The position numbers and the translations under genes are program-made. A stretch of 37,504 nt of DNA from an uncultured Eubacteriales bacterium (GTDB lineage: Bacteria > Bacillota > Clostridia > Oscillospirales > CAG-272): positions 1-37,504 of the forward strand of contig CATKFO010000069.1 in the NCBI GenBank assembly GCA_949747515.1. The letters run 5' to 3'. The notes below the pieces were generated by a model that saw only the letters and a list, made by a program, of their open reading frames with translations, was not told the origin of the DNA and made no database searches. Position 1 is the first letter of the stretch; every line of letters starts with the position of its first letter. Shown here piece after piece: positions 17,867 through 25,960 of the stretch.

Positions 17867-18011
17867 TAAAACGTCGATCGTCTGAAATAACGGCCGCGCC
17901 TCAACCTGAATTTTTTGCCCAAAGCCTTCGTGCAAAGGCTGGAATTTAACGTTTTTTGCTTCTCAATTCTATTATAAAACTTTTCCCTTTAACCTTTTTT
18001 CCGTTTAACTG

Positions 18012-18040
18012 TTGATTTTCCGCTCTAAAAGTTGTATAAT
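18012..18040 (+). promoter_or_regulatory. Promoter of nrdG
   Basis: TTGATT (18012-18017), a 17-bp spacer and a perfect TATAAT (18035-18040). Confidence 0.75.
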
Positions 18041-18124
18041 AAAAAGGAATTTGAGGTTTAGCCGTTGTTTCGGCTTACAATCGCAGCGTAAAACCGTTCG
18101 CAGAAAACGGAAAAAGGATAATAA

Positions 18125-18694
18125 ATGAATATTTCAAAGACCGTTACTGTGCCGAAAATGCCGATAAGACTTTATGGAGTAATAAGAGAATCCATCGTAG
18201 ACGGCCCGAATCTTAGATTCGTAGTATTCGTTCAGGGATGTCCTCATCACTGTCCAGGATGCCATAATCCCGAGTCTCACGATCCGGAAGGCGGTTTTGT
18301 TACGGACACGGAAAAGATATGGAACAATTTCCTACTTAATCCTTCGATAAAAGGAATAACTTTCAGCGGAGGCGAGCCTTTTTTATGGGCTAAAGAGCTG
18401 GCCGCAGTAGGCAAAGCCGTAAGACAAATCGGCCTCGACGTTATGACGTATACGGGATATACGTACGAGAAACTGCTTGAAAAGGCAGAGACCGACGAGG
18501 ACGTCGCGTCGTTGCTTGAAGTCACGAATTATCTTGTGGACGGTCCCTACGTTGAAGCTCGGCGAGATCTTACGCTGAAATACCGTGGAAGCGGAAATCA
18601 GAGAATTCTGGACGTTACCTGTTATCCGAATTCGACGTCCGCGTCGGAAATTGATTTCGACAGCGTTTCCGAAGCGCAGAAACGAAGTAAATAA
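18125..18694 (+). CDS. nrdG: Anaerobic ribonucleotide reductase-activating protein (radical SAM)
   Basis: A 189-residue radical SAM activase that places the glycyl radical on class III ribonucleotide reductase NrdD, allowing deoxynucleotide synthesis without oxygen. The 4Fe-4S motif is C39-x3-C43-x2-C46 (CPHHCPGC), preceded by DGPNLRFVVFVQG and followed by the SAM-binding ITFSGGEP. Length and order are those of NrdG. nrdD is not adjacent here, although the two are often neighbours. A different glycyl-radical enzyme activase is the alternative, but the short form lacking extra ferredoxin clusters favours NrdG. It supports an anaerobic lifestyle. Confidence 0.88.
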   Translation: MNISKTVTVPKMPIRLYGVIRESIVDGPNLRFVVFVQGCPHHCPGCHNPESHDPEGGFVTDTEKIWNNFLLNPSIKGITFSGGEPFLWAKELAAVGKAVRQIGLDVMTYTGYTYEKLLEKAETDEDVASLLEVTNYLVDGPYVEARRDLTLKYRGSGNQRILDVTCYPNSTSASEIDFDSVSEAQKRSK

Positions 18695-18767
18695 ATTTTA
18701 GCGAGCGTTAGATTTAGCGTCGCATAATAAAAAATAGTTCTAAAAAACAGAAAGGAACGGTTGACGG

Positions 18768-19721
18768 ATGAAAAAACGGATACTTGTGGTAAGCAGCGCG
18801 AATATTGACTTTGTACAACAGGTGGAACGAGTTCCGTACGCCGGAGAAACCGTCCTTGAAGCAGAAGGAACTTACGAATATCTCCCGGGAGGCAAAGGCG
18901 CCAACAGCGCTATTACTTTTGCAAGACTGGGCGGAGACTGCGTTTTCACTTGCAAACTCGGCTCGGATCAAAACGCCGGCAAGCTTAAGTCTTTGTACAA
19001 GGCGGAAGGCATCGACACGCGTTTTATTTACGAAGAGCCCGGCAGGCTTACGGGACTTGCGTCTATAATGGTGGAGAAAACCGGAAAAAACCGGATTATC
19101 GTATATCCCGGATCTAACGCGGCTTTGACTAAAGAAGATATAGAAGAACCTTTTAATTGCTATCCGGACGCTCTTTTCGTACAGTTTGAGATACCTGACG
19201 AGGCCGTTCTCGAAGCGTGCCGCATTGCGAGAATAAAAGAAATTCCTATATTTGTGGACGCGGCTCCCGCAAGAGCGGATTTCCCTTTAAAGGAGCTTGG
19301 TTCGGTGGAAATATTCTCGCCTAACGAAAGCGAGTGTCAGACTTATACGGGAATTCTTCCAGTAGACGAAACTTCCGCTCTCAGGGCCGCCATACGGCTG
19401 TCCGGTATGGTAGAGGCCAAATATATCGTCATAAAGATGGGTTCTGCCGGAGCGTTTCTGTACGACGGGGAGGAATATTATGTTTTCCCGGCGGAGAACG
19501 TAAAGCCGGTTGACACAACGGCGGCTGGCGACGTGTTCACCGCGGCTATGACTTATTCCTATGTTCAGAACGGCAATATTCATTCCGCTATACGTATGGC
19601 TAATATAGCCGCCGCGATTTCGGTTACAAGGCCGGGCGCATCTACTTCAATTCCGACGCTTGCTGAAATTATGGAATTTCGCAACTCCGCTGAAGCGAAC
19701 TTGGAAGATGCGGAGGAATAG
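18768..19721 (+). CDS. rbsK: PfkB-family sugar kinase, ribokinase-like
   Basis: A 317-residue cytoplasmic kinase that phosphorylates ribose or a related sugar with ATP. The N-terminal PfkB signature LPGGKGANSAITFARLGG is present. The C-terminal signature DTTAAGDVFTAA carries the catalytic base (Asp255). SSANIDFV at the start forms the substrate-binding Asp region. The 12-bp gap to ruvX suggests one operon. No ribose transporter or repressor is nearby, so substrate choice is by family resemblance only. The ATG at 18768 lies behind GGAACGG, a weak ribosome site. Confidence 0.85.
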   Translation: MKKRILVVSSANIDFVQQVERVPYAGETVLEAEGTYEYLPGGKGANSAITFARLGGDCVFTCKLGSDQNAGKLKSLYKAEGIDTRFIYEEPGRLTGLASIMVEKTGKNRIIVYPGSNAALTKEDIEEPFNCYPDALFVQFEIPDEAVLEACRIARIKEIPIFVDAAPARADFPLKELGSVEIFSPNESECQTYTGILPVDETSALRAAIRLSGMVEAKYIVIKMGSAGAFLYDGEEYYVFPAENVKPVDTTAAGDVFTAAMTYSYVQNGNIHSAIRMANIAAAISVTRPGASTSIPTLAEIMEFRNSAEANLEDAEE

Positions 19722-19733
19722 CGAGAGCCGAAT

Positions 19734-20168
19734 ATGGTTATTATAGGAATAGATTACGGAGACGTACGCACCGGTATCGCCGTGTGTGATAAACTGGAAA
19801 TGATGGCCTCGGGAGCGGGCTGCATAAAAGCCGAGGGCTTCAAAAAAGCCGCCGAAGGAGTCGCCGCTAAAGCTAAGGAGCTTAAAGCGGAGCTTATAGT
19901 CGTCGGAAACCCCGTCAATATGGACGGCAGCGAAGGAGAACGCAGTCTCAAATGCAGGGATTTCGCGGCGTATCTTTCAGAAATAACCGGCATACCTTCG
20001 GAAATGTACGACGAACGGCTCACAACCGTAAGCGCGCATAGATATCTTGCTGCGTCGGGCGTAGACGGCAGAAAACATAAAAAGCATGTCGACGAGCTTT
20101 CCGCTCAAATTATTCTTGAAGATTTTTTATCTGCAAGAAAGAAAGCTCTTGCAAACTCTCGCGACTGA
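19734..20168 (+). CDS. ruvX: YqgF/RuvX-family nuclease (putative Holliday junction resolvase)
   Basis: A 144-residue RNase H-like nuclease involved in pre-16S rRNA processing and possibly in resolving recombination junctions. The motifs are GIDYGDVRTGIAV (first catalytic Asp), VVGNPVNMDGSEG, YDERLTT and VDELSAQIIL, covering the family's acidic triad. It starts 12 bp after the kinase gene and is followed after 35 bp by the DUF896 gene. Its usual Bacillota neighbours are alaS and ireB. Here alaS is about 17 kb upstream, with the mobile island between them. Confidence 0.92.
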   Translation: MVIIGIDYGDVRTGIAVCDKLEMMASGAGCIKAEGFKKAAEGVAAKAKELKAELIVVGNPVNMDGSEGERSLKCRDFAAYLSEITGIPSEMYDERLTTVSAHRYLAASGVDGRKHKKHVDELSAQIILEDFLSARKKALANSRD

Positions 20169-20203
20169 TAAAGCGTCGAACGCGATTCTCCTAAGGAAAA
20201 AAC

Positions 20204-20410
20204 ATGGAAAACACATACCTGAAAAGGATAAACGAGCTTGCGGCTAAGGCTAAAAACGGCGGACTTACTGAGGAAGAAGCTGCGGAGCGCGACGAGCTAA
20301 GGCGAGCGTATCTGGCTGAATTTCGTTCCGCGTTCAAAAATATATTAGATAATACTTCGGTGAAATATCCTGACGGCAAAAAAACACCGCTCAGAAAGAA
20401 GGAAAAGTAA
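20204..20410 (+). CDS. DUF896 (YnzC-type) small protein
   Basis: A 68-residue protein with the family pattern KRINELAAKAKNGGLTEEEA then ERDELRRAYLAEFR, forming a helical hairpin, and the DPxG-like VKYPDGK tail. Bacillus YnzC is a small cytoplasmic helical protein of poorly known role; some members lie near SOS genes. The spacing of 35 bp upstream and 22 bp downstream places it in the rbsK-ruvX run. Confidence 0.85.
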   Translation: MENTYLKRINELAAKAKNGGLTEEEAAERDELRRAYLAEFRSAFKNILDNTSVKYPDGKKTPLRKKEK

Positions 20411-20432
20411 CTAGGCGCCTGATGGAGATTAG

Positions 20433-20894
20433 ATGAATTTGTTTGTTAAATATTTGACGGCTTTCGGAATGTCAATGGTTCCGGTGCTGGAGTTGAGAGG
20501 TTCTCTTATTTACGCGGCCGCCCATGGGCTGAATCCAGCACTGTCGTATATATTATGCGTCGTCGGGAATATGATTCCGGTTCCGTTCATTATATTATTC
20601 ATACGTCCCATTTTCGATTGGATGAAAAAAAAGGCGTCGTGGATGCGTCGTATTGCGGAACGAATGGAAAAAAAAGCGGATTCGAAAAGCGGAGCCATAA
20701 GAAAATATGAAATGCTCGGACTTTTCATACTGGTCGCAATCCCTCTTCCCGGTACGGGCGCATGGACCGGTTCTCTTGCCGCCGCAATGCTTGGTATGAG
20801 ACTAAAACATTCCTTTCCTATGATTCTTCTTGGAGTTATGACGGCGGGAGCGATTATGACTCTCGTTTCGTTTGGAATTAAGGTGTTAATATAA
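20433..20894 (+). CDS. COG2426-type small multidrug-export-like membrane protein
   Basis: A 153-residue integral membrane protein. The sequence carries PVLELRGSLIYAAAHG near the N-terminus, a conserved VGNMIPVPFIILF helix, a basic cytoplasmic loop (RRIAERMEKKAD) and IPLPGTGAWTGSLAAAMLGM. These are hallmarks of the small multi-drug export family, whose true substrate is not known. It is the last gene of the compact run that begins at 18768 and is followed by tRNA-Leu(UAG). Confidence 0.85.
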   Translation: MNLFVKYLTAFGMSMVPVLELRGSLIYAAAHGLNPALSYILCVVGNMIPVPFIILFIRPIFDWMKKKASWMRRIAERMEKKADSKSGAIRKYEMLGLFILVAIPLPGTGAWTGSLAAAMLGMRLKHSFPMILLGVMTAGAIMTLVSFGIKVLI

Positions 20895-20952
20895 AAAATA
20901 GGCGCGCCGCTTTATCCTATTTAATGAGCGGCGTGGCTTAAATAATAAATAC

Positions 20953-21032
20953 GCGGGTGTGGCGGAATTGGCAGACGCGCAAGATTTAGGATCTTGTGTT
21001 AATTCGTGCAGGTTCGACCCCTGTCACCCGCA
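20953..21032 (+). tRNA. tRNA-Leu (anticodon UAG), CCA not encoded
   Basis: The acceptor strands GCGGGTG (20953-20959) and CACCCGC (21025-21031) pair, with A as discriminator. The D-arm has GGCGGAATTGGCAGAC. The anticodon stem CAAGA/TCTTG encloses TTTAGGA, giving UAG. The T-loop is GGTTCGACCCC. ATT follows, so CCA is added after transcription. Confidence 0.95.
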
Positions 21033-21040
21033 TTATAAAG

Positions 21041-21066
21041 CGACAGGTTTCGACCTGTCGTTTTTT
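21041..21066 (+). terminator. Terminator after tRNA-Leu(UAG)
   Basis: CGACAGGT-TTCG-ACCTGTCG followed by six T. It is a compact, strong intrinsic terminator. Confidence 0.9.
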
Positions 21067-21464
21067 ATTAAATAAATATGTAAAATACGTATCGCGAATT
21101 TGTGAAATATAGCTGAGGTTGTAAGTTGATTTACTTGACAACATTTTAAATATTTCATAATTAATAGCATTACTTCACTATTATCAGCGCAAGAATTTTT
21201 TATGTTATACTTTTTTGTAAAATTATATACATATAAATACTTTGTCATAAAATATTCACATATATTTTAATGATTTAAGAACAAATAAACATTGAAAAAG
21301 TCGACTTTTTTATCATTTTATGGTACAATAAGAAAATAATTTATAATTCATCAACTTTATCAAAAGTAAAAGCCGTCAAAAATATTTTTTAATAAGAATT
21401 ACAAGAGTAAGTCTTGTGGCTGTTTATTTCATTATGTTAAAAATTAAAAAATTAAATATATGCA
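21067..21464. other. AT-rich gene-free stretch with a palindrome
   Basis: No ORF with coding character is seen. It contains AAAAAGT-CG-ACTTTTT (21295-21310), arm-identical to the two recombinase-site palindromes near 7100 and 7237. A promoter-like pair TCGACT (21301-21306) and TACAAT (21324-21329) at 17 bp overlaps it. What that promoter would express is unclear. Confidence 0.4.
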
Positions 21465-21501
21465 TTGACATTACTACTATTTAGCATTATACTATATAGT
21501 A
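21465..21501 (+). promoter_or_regulatory. Promoter and palindromic operator of the MarR operon
   Basis: TTGACA (21465-21470), 17 bp and TATACT (21488-21493). The perfect palindrome TACTATATAGTA (21490-21501) overlaps the -10 and is a likely binding site for the encoded MarR protein. Confidence 0.75.
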
Positions 21502-21511
21502 AGGAGGTACT

Positions 21512-21955
21512 ATGAATAAATCAATGGGCGGGTTTCTTACATCTCAAAATAAGCATTTAGGAGATAGAATATTTGAAAAAATGACTCGCGACAGCGGCGT
21601 GGAAGCGTTCAGCGGAGCGCAAGGAAGAATACTTTATGTATTATGGGAAAATGGGGTAATGAGTATTTCAGAAATCTGTAAGATGACGTCTCTTGCCAAC
21701 TCCACTATGACCGCAATGTTAGATCAAATGGAAAAGAACGAATTAATTACCCGACGGCGCAGTACTGCAAACCGCAGACTAATTTTGGTTTCGATCACGG
21801 AAAAGGCGCGGCAGTATCAGAAAAAATACGATGAGATTTCCGAGCGGATGACGCAGCTAACTTATAAAGGATTCACGGAAGAAGAAATTCAGCTATACGA
21901 AAATATGCTATATCGTATCAAGAAAAATTTAGAACAATACCTTTATGGAGGATAA
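21512..21955 (+). CDS. MarR-family transcriptional regulator
   Basis: A 147-residue dimeric winged-helix repressor. The DNA-binding part reads AQGRILYVLWENGVMSISEI, then TSLANSTMTAMLDQMEKNEL with the wing TRRRSTANRRLILVSIT. The terminal helices form the dimer interface. The ATG at 21512 has AAGGAGG upstream. It probably represses its own operon through the palindrome over its -10 box and responds to a small molecule handled by the downstream flavin-binding protein. Confidence 0.9.
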   Translation: MNKSMGGFLTSQNKHLGDRIFEKMTRDSGVEAFSGAQGRILYVLWENGVMSISEICKMTSLANSTMTAMLDQMEKNELITRRRSTANRRLILVSITEKARQYQKKYDEISERMTQLTYKGFTEEEIQLYENMLYRIKKNLEQYLYGG

Positions 21956-21962
21956 AAAAGCT

Positions 21963-22412
21963 ATGAAAGAATTAAGTTTTAAGGAATACAGCAATCAAAT
22001 TTTGTCCCAAATTCGAGATACAAAAAATATTGTATTGGCAACATGCGCTAATAACCACGCCACCACACGGTTAGTTGGTCATCTTATTCAGGGCAATACC
22101 ATCTTGTTTTCCACCGGAAGCGGCAGTTATAAAGTAGAGCAAATCCGACAGAATCCTCAGGTCGCCTTTTTTCTTGACGGTCTTAACATTGAAGCGATTG
22201 CTTCCGTCTATGGTCATCCGGATAAGCTCCCTGCATTTAGGAGCGAATATGAAACTAAGTATCCTGAATACGTCAACGCCTATGGTTTCAACCTGGACGC
22301 CGTAGTAGTCGCCGCCAATATTCAAAAAGTTCAGATTTACAATTATGAAAGCGGCGCAGGTAAGATTATTATTGATTTTATTGAAGAAAGAGCCTATCGA
22401 ATTGAACTCTAA
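21963..22412 (+). CDS. Pyridoxamine 5'-phosphate oxidase-like flavin protein
   Basis: About 149 residues of the PNPOx-like split-barrel fold, which usually binds FMN or heme. VLATCANNHATTRLVGHLI, then ILFSTGSGSYKVEQIRQNPQ and VAFFLDG follow the family order. It is too distant to call a true PdxH. ATG 21963 (MKELSF) is preferred to ATG 21945 because GGAGG lies before it, although 11 bases away. It lies directly behind the MarR gene, so the pair is one operon. The role may be reduction or detoxification of a compound sensed by the MarR protein (inference). Confidence 0.8.
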   Translation: MKELSFKEYSNQILSQIRDTKNIVLATCANNHATTRLVGHLIQGNTILFSTGSGSYKVEQIRQNPQVAFFLDGLNIEAIASVYGHPDKLPAFRSEYETKYPEYVNAYGFNLDAVVVAANIQKVQIYNYESGAGKIIIDFIEERAYRIEL

Positions 22413-22415
22413 ATG

Positions 22416-22466
22416 AAAACACCATTGAAAGCTGAATCCCTATGGTTTGGACACCAATGGTGTTTT
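22416..22466. terminator. Bidirectional hairpin, AAAACACCATTG family, copy B
   Basis: The arms AAAACACCATTG and CAATGGTGTTTT pair over 12 bp around a 27-nt loop, four bases after the flavin-protein stop. The arms are identical to copies A and C, while the loops differ. Confidence 0.8.
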
Positions 22467-22663
22467 CTTTACAAACTGCGTATTTATTGAGTTTTTGAGG
22501 TCTCTTTTTCTTTTATATATTTGGACTAAGAAGAAAAATTACAAATTTCAAAACAAAAGATAAAAAATGATGTTTACGAACCCATTGGTCTATTTGTTGA
22601 TACACAATTTAAAAGCTTGCTTAAAGGCAAATTCCTGTTCCTTCTGCTTCGGAGTCTTGCACA

Positions 22664-22716
22664 GTGAAAGTTCAAACTCCTACACGAAACAGCCCAAAAT
22701 ATCTTTTTTATAGTGA
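22664..22716 (-). repeat. 53-bp dispersed repeat, copy 2
   Basis: The reverse complement begins TCACTATAAAAAAGATATT and continues with GGCTGTTTCGTGTAGG and TTTGAACTTTCAC. It is the opposite-strand partner of 9261-9313. A weaker, partial relative (GGCTGTTTA ... TTTGAACTCTTAC) is at 24136-24171 on the plus strand. Confidence 0.7.
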
Positions 22717-22729
22717 GCTGGCATAAAGA

Positions 22730-22772
22730 AAAAACTTGTCGAAAAGTCGTATTGCTTTATCGGCAAGTTTTT
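22730..22772. terminator. Hairpin with A- and T-runs on both sides
   Basis: AAAAACTTGTCGA (22730-22742) pairs with TCGGCAAGTTTTT (22760-22772) with one G-T pair. No gene adjoins it, so its client is unknown. It may belong to a lost gene. Confidence 0.6.
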
Positions 22773-23004
22773 GCTATATTAAAGACAAATATAAAATGTT
22801 TATGCTTGAACGGAGTCGGAGCTTGAATATAAAATAATTAAAATTGATATTTACGCCCATAAGGCTTGGACGACAGCGACGTTTTGTTTTTTATTGTATA
22901 TTATCGAGATTCTTTTGTGAATTGCTATTTTAATTTATTTGCGCGTATATCGAGCCTTCTAATCAACTCGCCCCACGGTAGAATGACGAACGCTTAGGCG
23001 GTTA

Positions 23005-23033
23005 TTGATTTGCATACACATGCGCGCTATAAT
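23005..23033 (+). promoter_or_regulatory. Promoter of the XRE-TPR regulator
   Basis: TTGATT (23005-23010), a 17-bp spacer and TATAAT (23028-23033). Confidence 0.75.
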
Positions 23034-23079
23034 AATATTAGAAAAAGCGCTTTTTATTTTATAAAAGGAGAACGATACT

Positions 23080-23850
23080 ATGGATATACTAATTGGCGAC
23101 AAAATTAAAGAACTGCGTAAGTCGCACGGTATTACTCAGGAGCAACTTGCGGAGGCAATTGGAATTTCATTTCAATCAGTGTCTAAATGGGAAAACCATA
23201 TTGCATTACCGGATATCACGCTGGTTCCTTCCTTGGCAAATTATTTTGAAGTTACATGCGACGAACTCTTTGGCGTTAATTTGATGGAAACAAAAGCGCA
23301 GATTGCTTCGATTTGTGCCGAGGCGGATAAATATCGTGAATTCGATCCGGAAAAAAGTCGTATGATACTTGAAGACGGTCTTAAGCGGTATCCTGATAAC
23401 GATATTCTTTTAAATAACCTGCTTTATGTAATAGACTATTCAAGCAACCCGGACAAGACGATTGGACTTGCCAATCGTTTGATAGATAATACCGATAGCA
23501 GCGAGGTAAGATATGACGCGCTTCGCTTTCTGGCGTATGCTTATAGCTGTAAGGGAGATACTGTTTCATCTGTAGCCGCGTTAGAACAAATACCCGAAAT
23601 ATATTTCACTAAACTTTCAGAGCTGGCGTTTGCGCAGACAGGAAAACAAAAGTACGATGCGGCGGAGAAACAAAAATGGATTTCATTTGAAATGCTATTA
23701 CAGATGATGCAGAAACTTGCCGAATGCTATGAAGCGGATGGTAAGAACGAGAGGGCGATTTGTGAAACGGAACGGGGATTAAAACTAATTTCGGCGCTTG
23801 AAGGCAATTCTAAAATCGATGGGTTCGCTAATTACAGGGACTTTTTTTAG
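23080..23850 (+). CDS. XRE-family regulator with TPR-like domain, shortened by a late stop
   Basis: A 256-residue regulator. The N-terminal helix-turn-helix is KIKELRKSHGITQEQLAEAI followed by SFQSVSKWENHIALPD and the typical CDELFG. The rest is helical and TPR-like (FDPEKSRMILEDGLKRYPDN, YDALRFLAYAYSCKGD, WISFEMLLQMMQKLAECYE). Such proteins are common Bacillota regulators that bind small ligands or peptides. The frame ends at TAG 23848-23850, but the same frame continues RQIERLSADV to the next stop. That resembles the usual family tail and suggests a recent nonsense change removing about 10 residues. Loss of so short a tail may leave function intact. Confidence 0.82.
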   Translation: MDILIGDKIKELRKSHGITQEQLAEAIGISFQSVSKWENHIALPDITLVPSLANYFEVTCDELFGVNLMETKAQIASICAEADKYREFDPEKSRMILEDGLKRYPDNDILLNNLLYVIDYSSNPDKTIGLANRLIDNTDSSEVRYDALRFLAYAYSCKGDTVSSVAALEQIPEIYFTKLSELAFAQTGKQKYDAAEKQKWISFEMLLQMMQKLAECYEADGKNERAICETERGLKLISALEGNSKIDGFANYRDFF

Positions 23851-24206
23851 CGTCAGATTGAAAGGTTATCAGCGGACGTCTAAACGACCTATTATACCTA
23901 TTATAGTTGTATGGAAGCATCCGTTTGCTATAAAACTCAAGCTTTTGATATAAACGGAGTTTTCCATTCCCCGTTTTACGAGGGGAAAAATATTTATCTG
24001 AAAAGATATATTTTTTATTGTCCTTCGTTATAAAGCGGCGACAAAAAATATTGCCACGGAATCCCTTGATTTTATCGGGAGATTCCTCCGTTTTATACTG
24101 CGAGGTTTCGAGAGTCAAAATAGTAGATGTAAAAAGGCTGTTTATCGTTTGAGAGATGGTTTGAACTCTTACAATAAAAATATCAAAAAGCGTATGGAGA
24201 CACTAT
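23851..24206. other. Intergenic region with hairpins and a partial repeat
   Basis: No gene. Hairpins: TTCCCC/GGGGAA near 23967-23988, and GGAATC (24058-24063) with GATTCC (24081-24086) followed by TTTTA, a possible terminator for the XRE-TPR gene. A weak relative of the 53-bp repeat lies at 24136-24171, just upstream of the next gene. Confidence 0.4.
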
Positions 24207-25322
24207 ATGATCAACAGATACCAAAATGCTATTAATTTTCTTCTTGAAAACGCCAACCCTTCGATTAAACTTCGAATAAAAAAAGAAATTCTCGGCGACA
24301 TATCCAAAAAAGAAGAAATGGATTTGCAGTCTCAAATTACAAAAGAACCGATCTATAAAATAATTGCCAAATGCCAAAAAGAAAACGGATGGTTGGGAAA
24401 CGGCTTTCACGGCCCAAACAGAGACGCCGGTCCTTATGAGAATCAGGAGGTCGGTATAAAATATCTGGCTGAAAAAGCGGTTGGAAAAAATGATCCGATA
24501 CTTAAAGGCGCAATGAATGCGTTTGTTACCACAGAATTGACCGATAGTTGTTATCGCACAAAGGGCAAATACTTTGACGAATTTCGTTATGCGGCAAACG
24601 GTCAGAATTTAATTCGCTGCGCCTGTATTGCAAGAGCAGAATACGATGATCTGATAGACATCAAACCTCAGATTCAGCTTTCACTGGATTCTTTTCGCAG
24701 AGCGCTGGAAGCCGATTCGATTTTGGATACCGTTAGTCCGCGAAAATGTAGGCCATGTAGGAGCAATCCAAGCGGTATTACATATGTCTTTAATGATTAT
24801 GAAAAATGGCCCTGCCGTTATCATTTGGATATATTGGCTCATACCCAATCGTGGAAGACAAAGGAAAATATAAAAATGTTAGCGGATTCCATTGCAAAAA
24901 TGATGAGAACCGACCGTCCCGATCTGATTGGAGTATGCGCAAATTCGTGGGTTGGCTACCAGCTTGGCACGCTTGGCTGTTTTCCGTCGCAAGGTCTTTC
25001 GGTCAAGCAAACTTGTCTGTCGCCCTCTCCCATATCTGTTCAATATCGCGGCAGAGCAGAGAAGTATAACTTAGAATATATCGAATGGTTTGCTAGATGC
25101 GGAGTTATACCGTATGTTCCCGCGTTAAAAGAAACGGTTGGTGAAATTGCATGTTCTATCGATGAAAACGGTATTTGCAATATTCCTGTTTTGGAAGATG
25201 CATTGAAAGGCATTGGTACATACGGCGGTCAGCAGTTAGAAACCGATTGGAGAAAGCCTAAAAAAAGATTATGCGATATTACATTCAGAGCTTTGCTCAT
25301 TTTATTTTATTCTCAAAGGTGA
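24207..25322 (+). CDS. Unknown helical protein, possibly alpha/alpha-toroid fold
   Basis: A 371-residue protein without signal peptide or membrane segments. The start is supported by GGAG ten bases upstream. Helical repeats interspersed with GW.GNGFHGP, AANGQNLIRCACIARAEYDD and a Cys-rich CRPCRSNPSG resemble the layout of toroidal prenyltransferase or terpene-cyclase-like proteins, but the DxDD and QW motifs are not evident. That idea is therefore weak. It stands alone between an XRE regulator and an orphan fragment. A role in small-molecule metabolism or helical-scaffold binding is possible; no function is claimed. Confidence 0.7.
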   Translation: MINRYQNAINFLLENANPSIKLRIKKEILGDISKKEEMDLQSQITKEPIYKIIAKCQKENGWLGNGFHGPNRDAGPYENQEVGIKYLAEKAVGKNDPILKGAMNAFVTTELTDSCYRTKGKYFDEFRYAANGQNLIRCACIARAEYDDLIDIKPQIQLSLDSFRRALEADSILDTVSPRKCRPCRSNPSGITYVFNDYEKWPCRYHLDILAHTQSWKTKENIKMLADSIAKMMRTDRPDLIGVCANSWVGYQLGTLGCFPSQGLSVKQTCLSPSPISVQYRGRAEKYNLEYIEWFARCGVIPYVPALKETVGEIACSIDENGICNIPVLEDALKGIGTYGGQQLETDWRKPKKRLCDITFRALLILFYSQR

Positions 25323-25387
25323 ATTTATGCATGTGTTAGACTCTCTGACACGACTACGGTACGCGGATTACTGAAAACTTTTCCATT

Positions 25388-25654
25388 ATGCATTATAACG
25401 GAAAAGAGGTAGATACAGAAAATCATTATTCAGTCGGTCGGTTCTTCCGTGCGGAGGCGTCCGTTCCGAAGGTTTCTGCATATTATTTTACGCGCGATCG
25501 GATTTTGGAAGATGGTATCTTCATACCATATCCGCATGCTTATTGGCATGCCGCGGTTTATTTTAATCCTCGTCCGCAAGCTATAGACGATTCGAATCTA
25601 ATTGGAAGAGACTACCGTTTTGGATATATGTTTTCTGTCGGCGCTCTTGACTAA
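25388..25654 (+). CDS. Orphan 88-residue ORF, possible gene fragment
   Basis: A short ORF beginning MHYNGKEVDTENH, with an aromatic-rich centre (DGIFIPYPHAYWHAAVYF) and ending GYMFSVGALD. It looks like true protein sequence, but no family is recognised. There is no ribosome site before the ATG. It follows the previous gene by 65 bp with stops in all frames between, so it may be the end of a larger lost protein. Whether it is translated is uncertain. Confidence 0.4.
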   Translation: MHYNGKEVDTENHYSVGRFFRAEASVPKVSAYYFTRDRILEDGIFIPYPHAYWHAAVYFNPRPQAIDDSNLIGRDYRFGYMFSVGALD

Positions 25655-25960
25655 AGATAAACGATCATCATTCCGTTGGAAGATCTGAGCGGAAGCTATT
25701 TATAAATGAGCAGAACGTTATTCGTTTTTCCATATGCGGCGCTGCATATGTGGAGTAAAATAATTTGAATTATATAATTAGCCATGACTGTATTATACTG
25801 CATATGTTTTTCAAAGTCCCGTGCGTTTATCAATTAAAAAAATAGCGCGTTTTATCGCTAAACAGAATGAGATATCATGCGATATTACGGTCCCTTTTTC
25901 AACTGTTAACGTATATAGAAATAATATATATCATATATTACTTTTGAGAGAGGTGATATT
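25655..25960. other. AT-rich leader region of tspO with a palindrome
   Basis: No gene. The palindrome CATATGC (25731-25737) with GCATATG (25744-25750) around GGCGCT could be a regulator site. No clear promoter pair was fixed. Confidence 0.4.

Larger units (their letters stand above)
22467..23004. other. Gene-free region with repeat copy 2 and a terminator
   Basis: No supported gene. It contains the second copy of the 53-bp repeat (22664-22716, minus strand) and a terminator-like hairpin at 22730-22772. Minus-strand text around 22580-22664 has some coding-like fragments but no full ORF and may be element debris. Confidence 0.5.
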
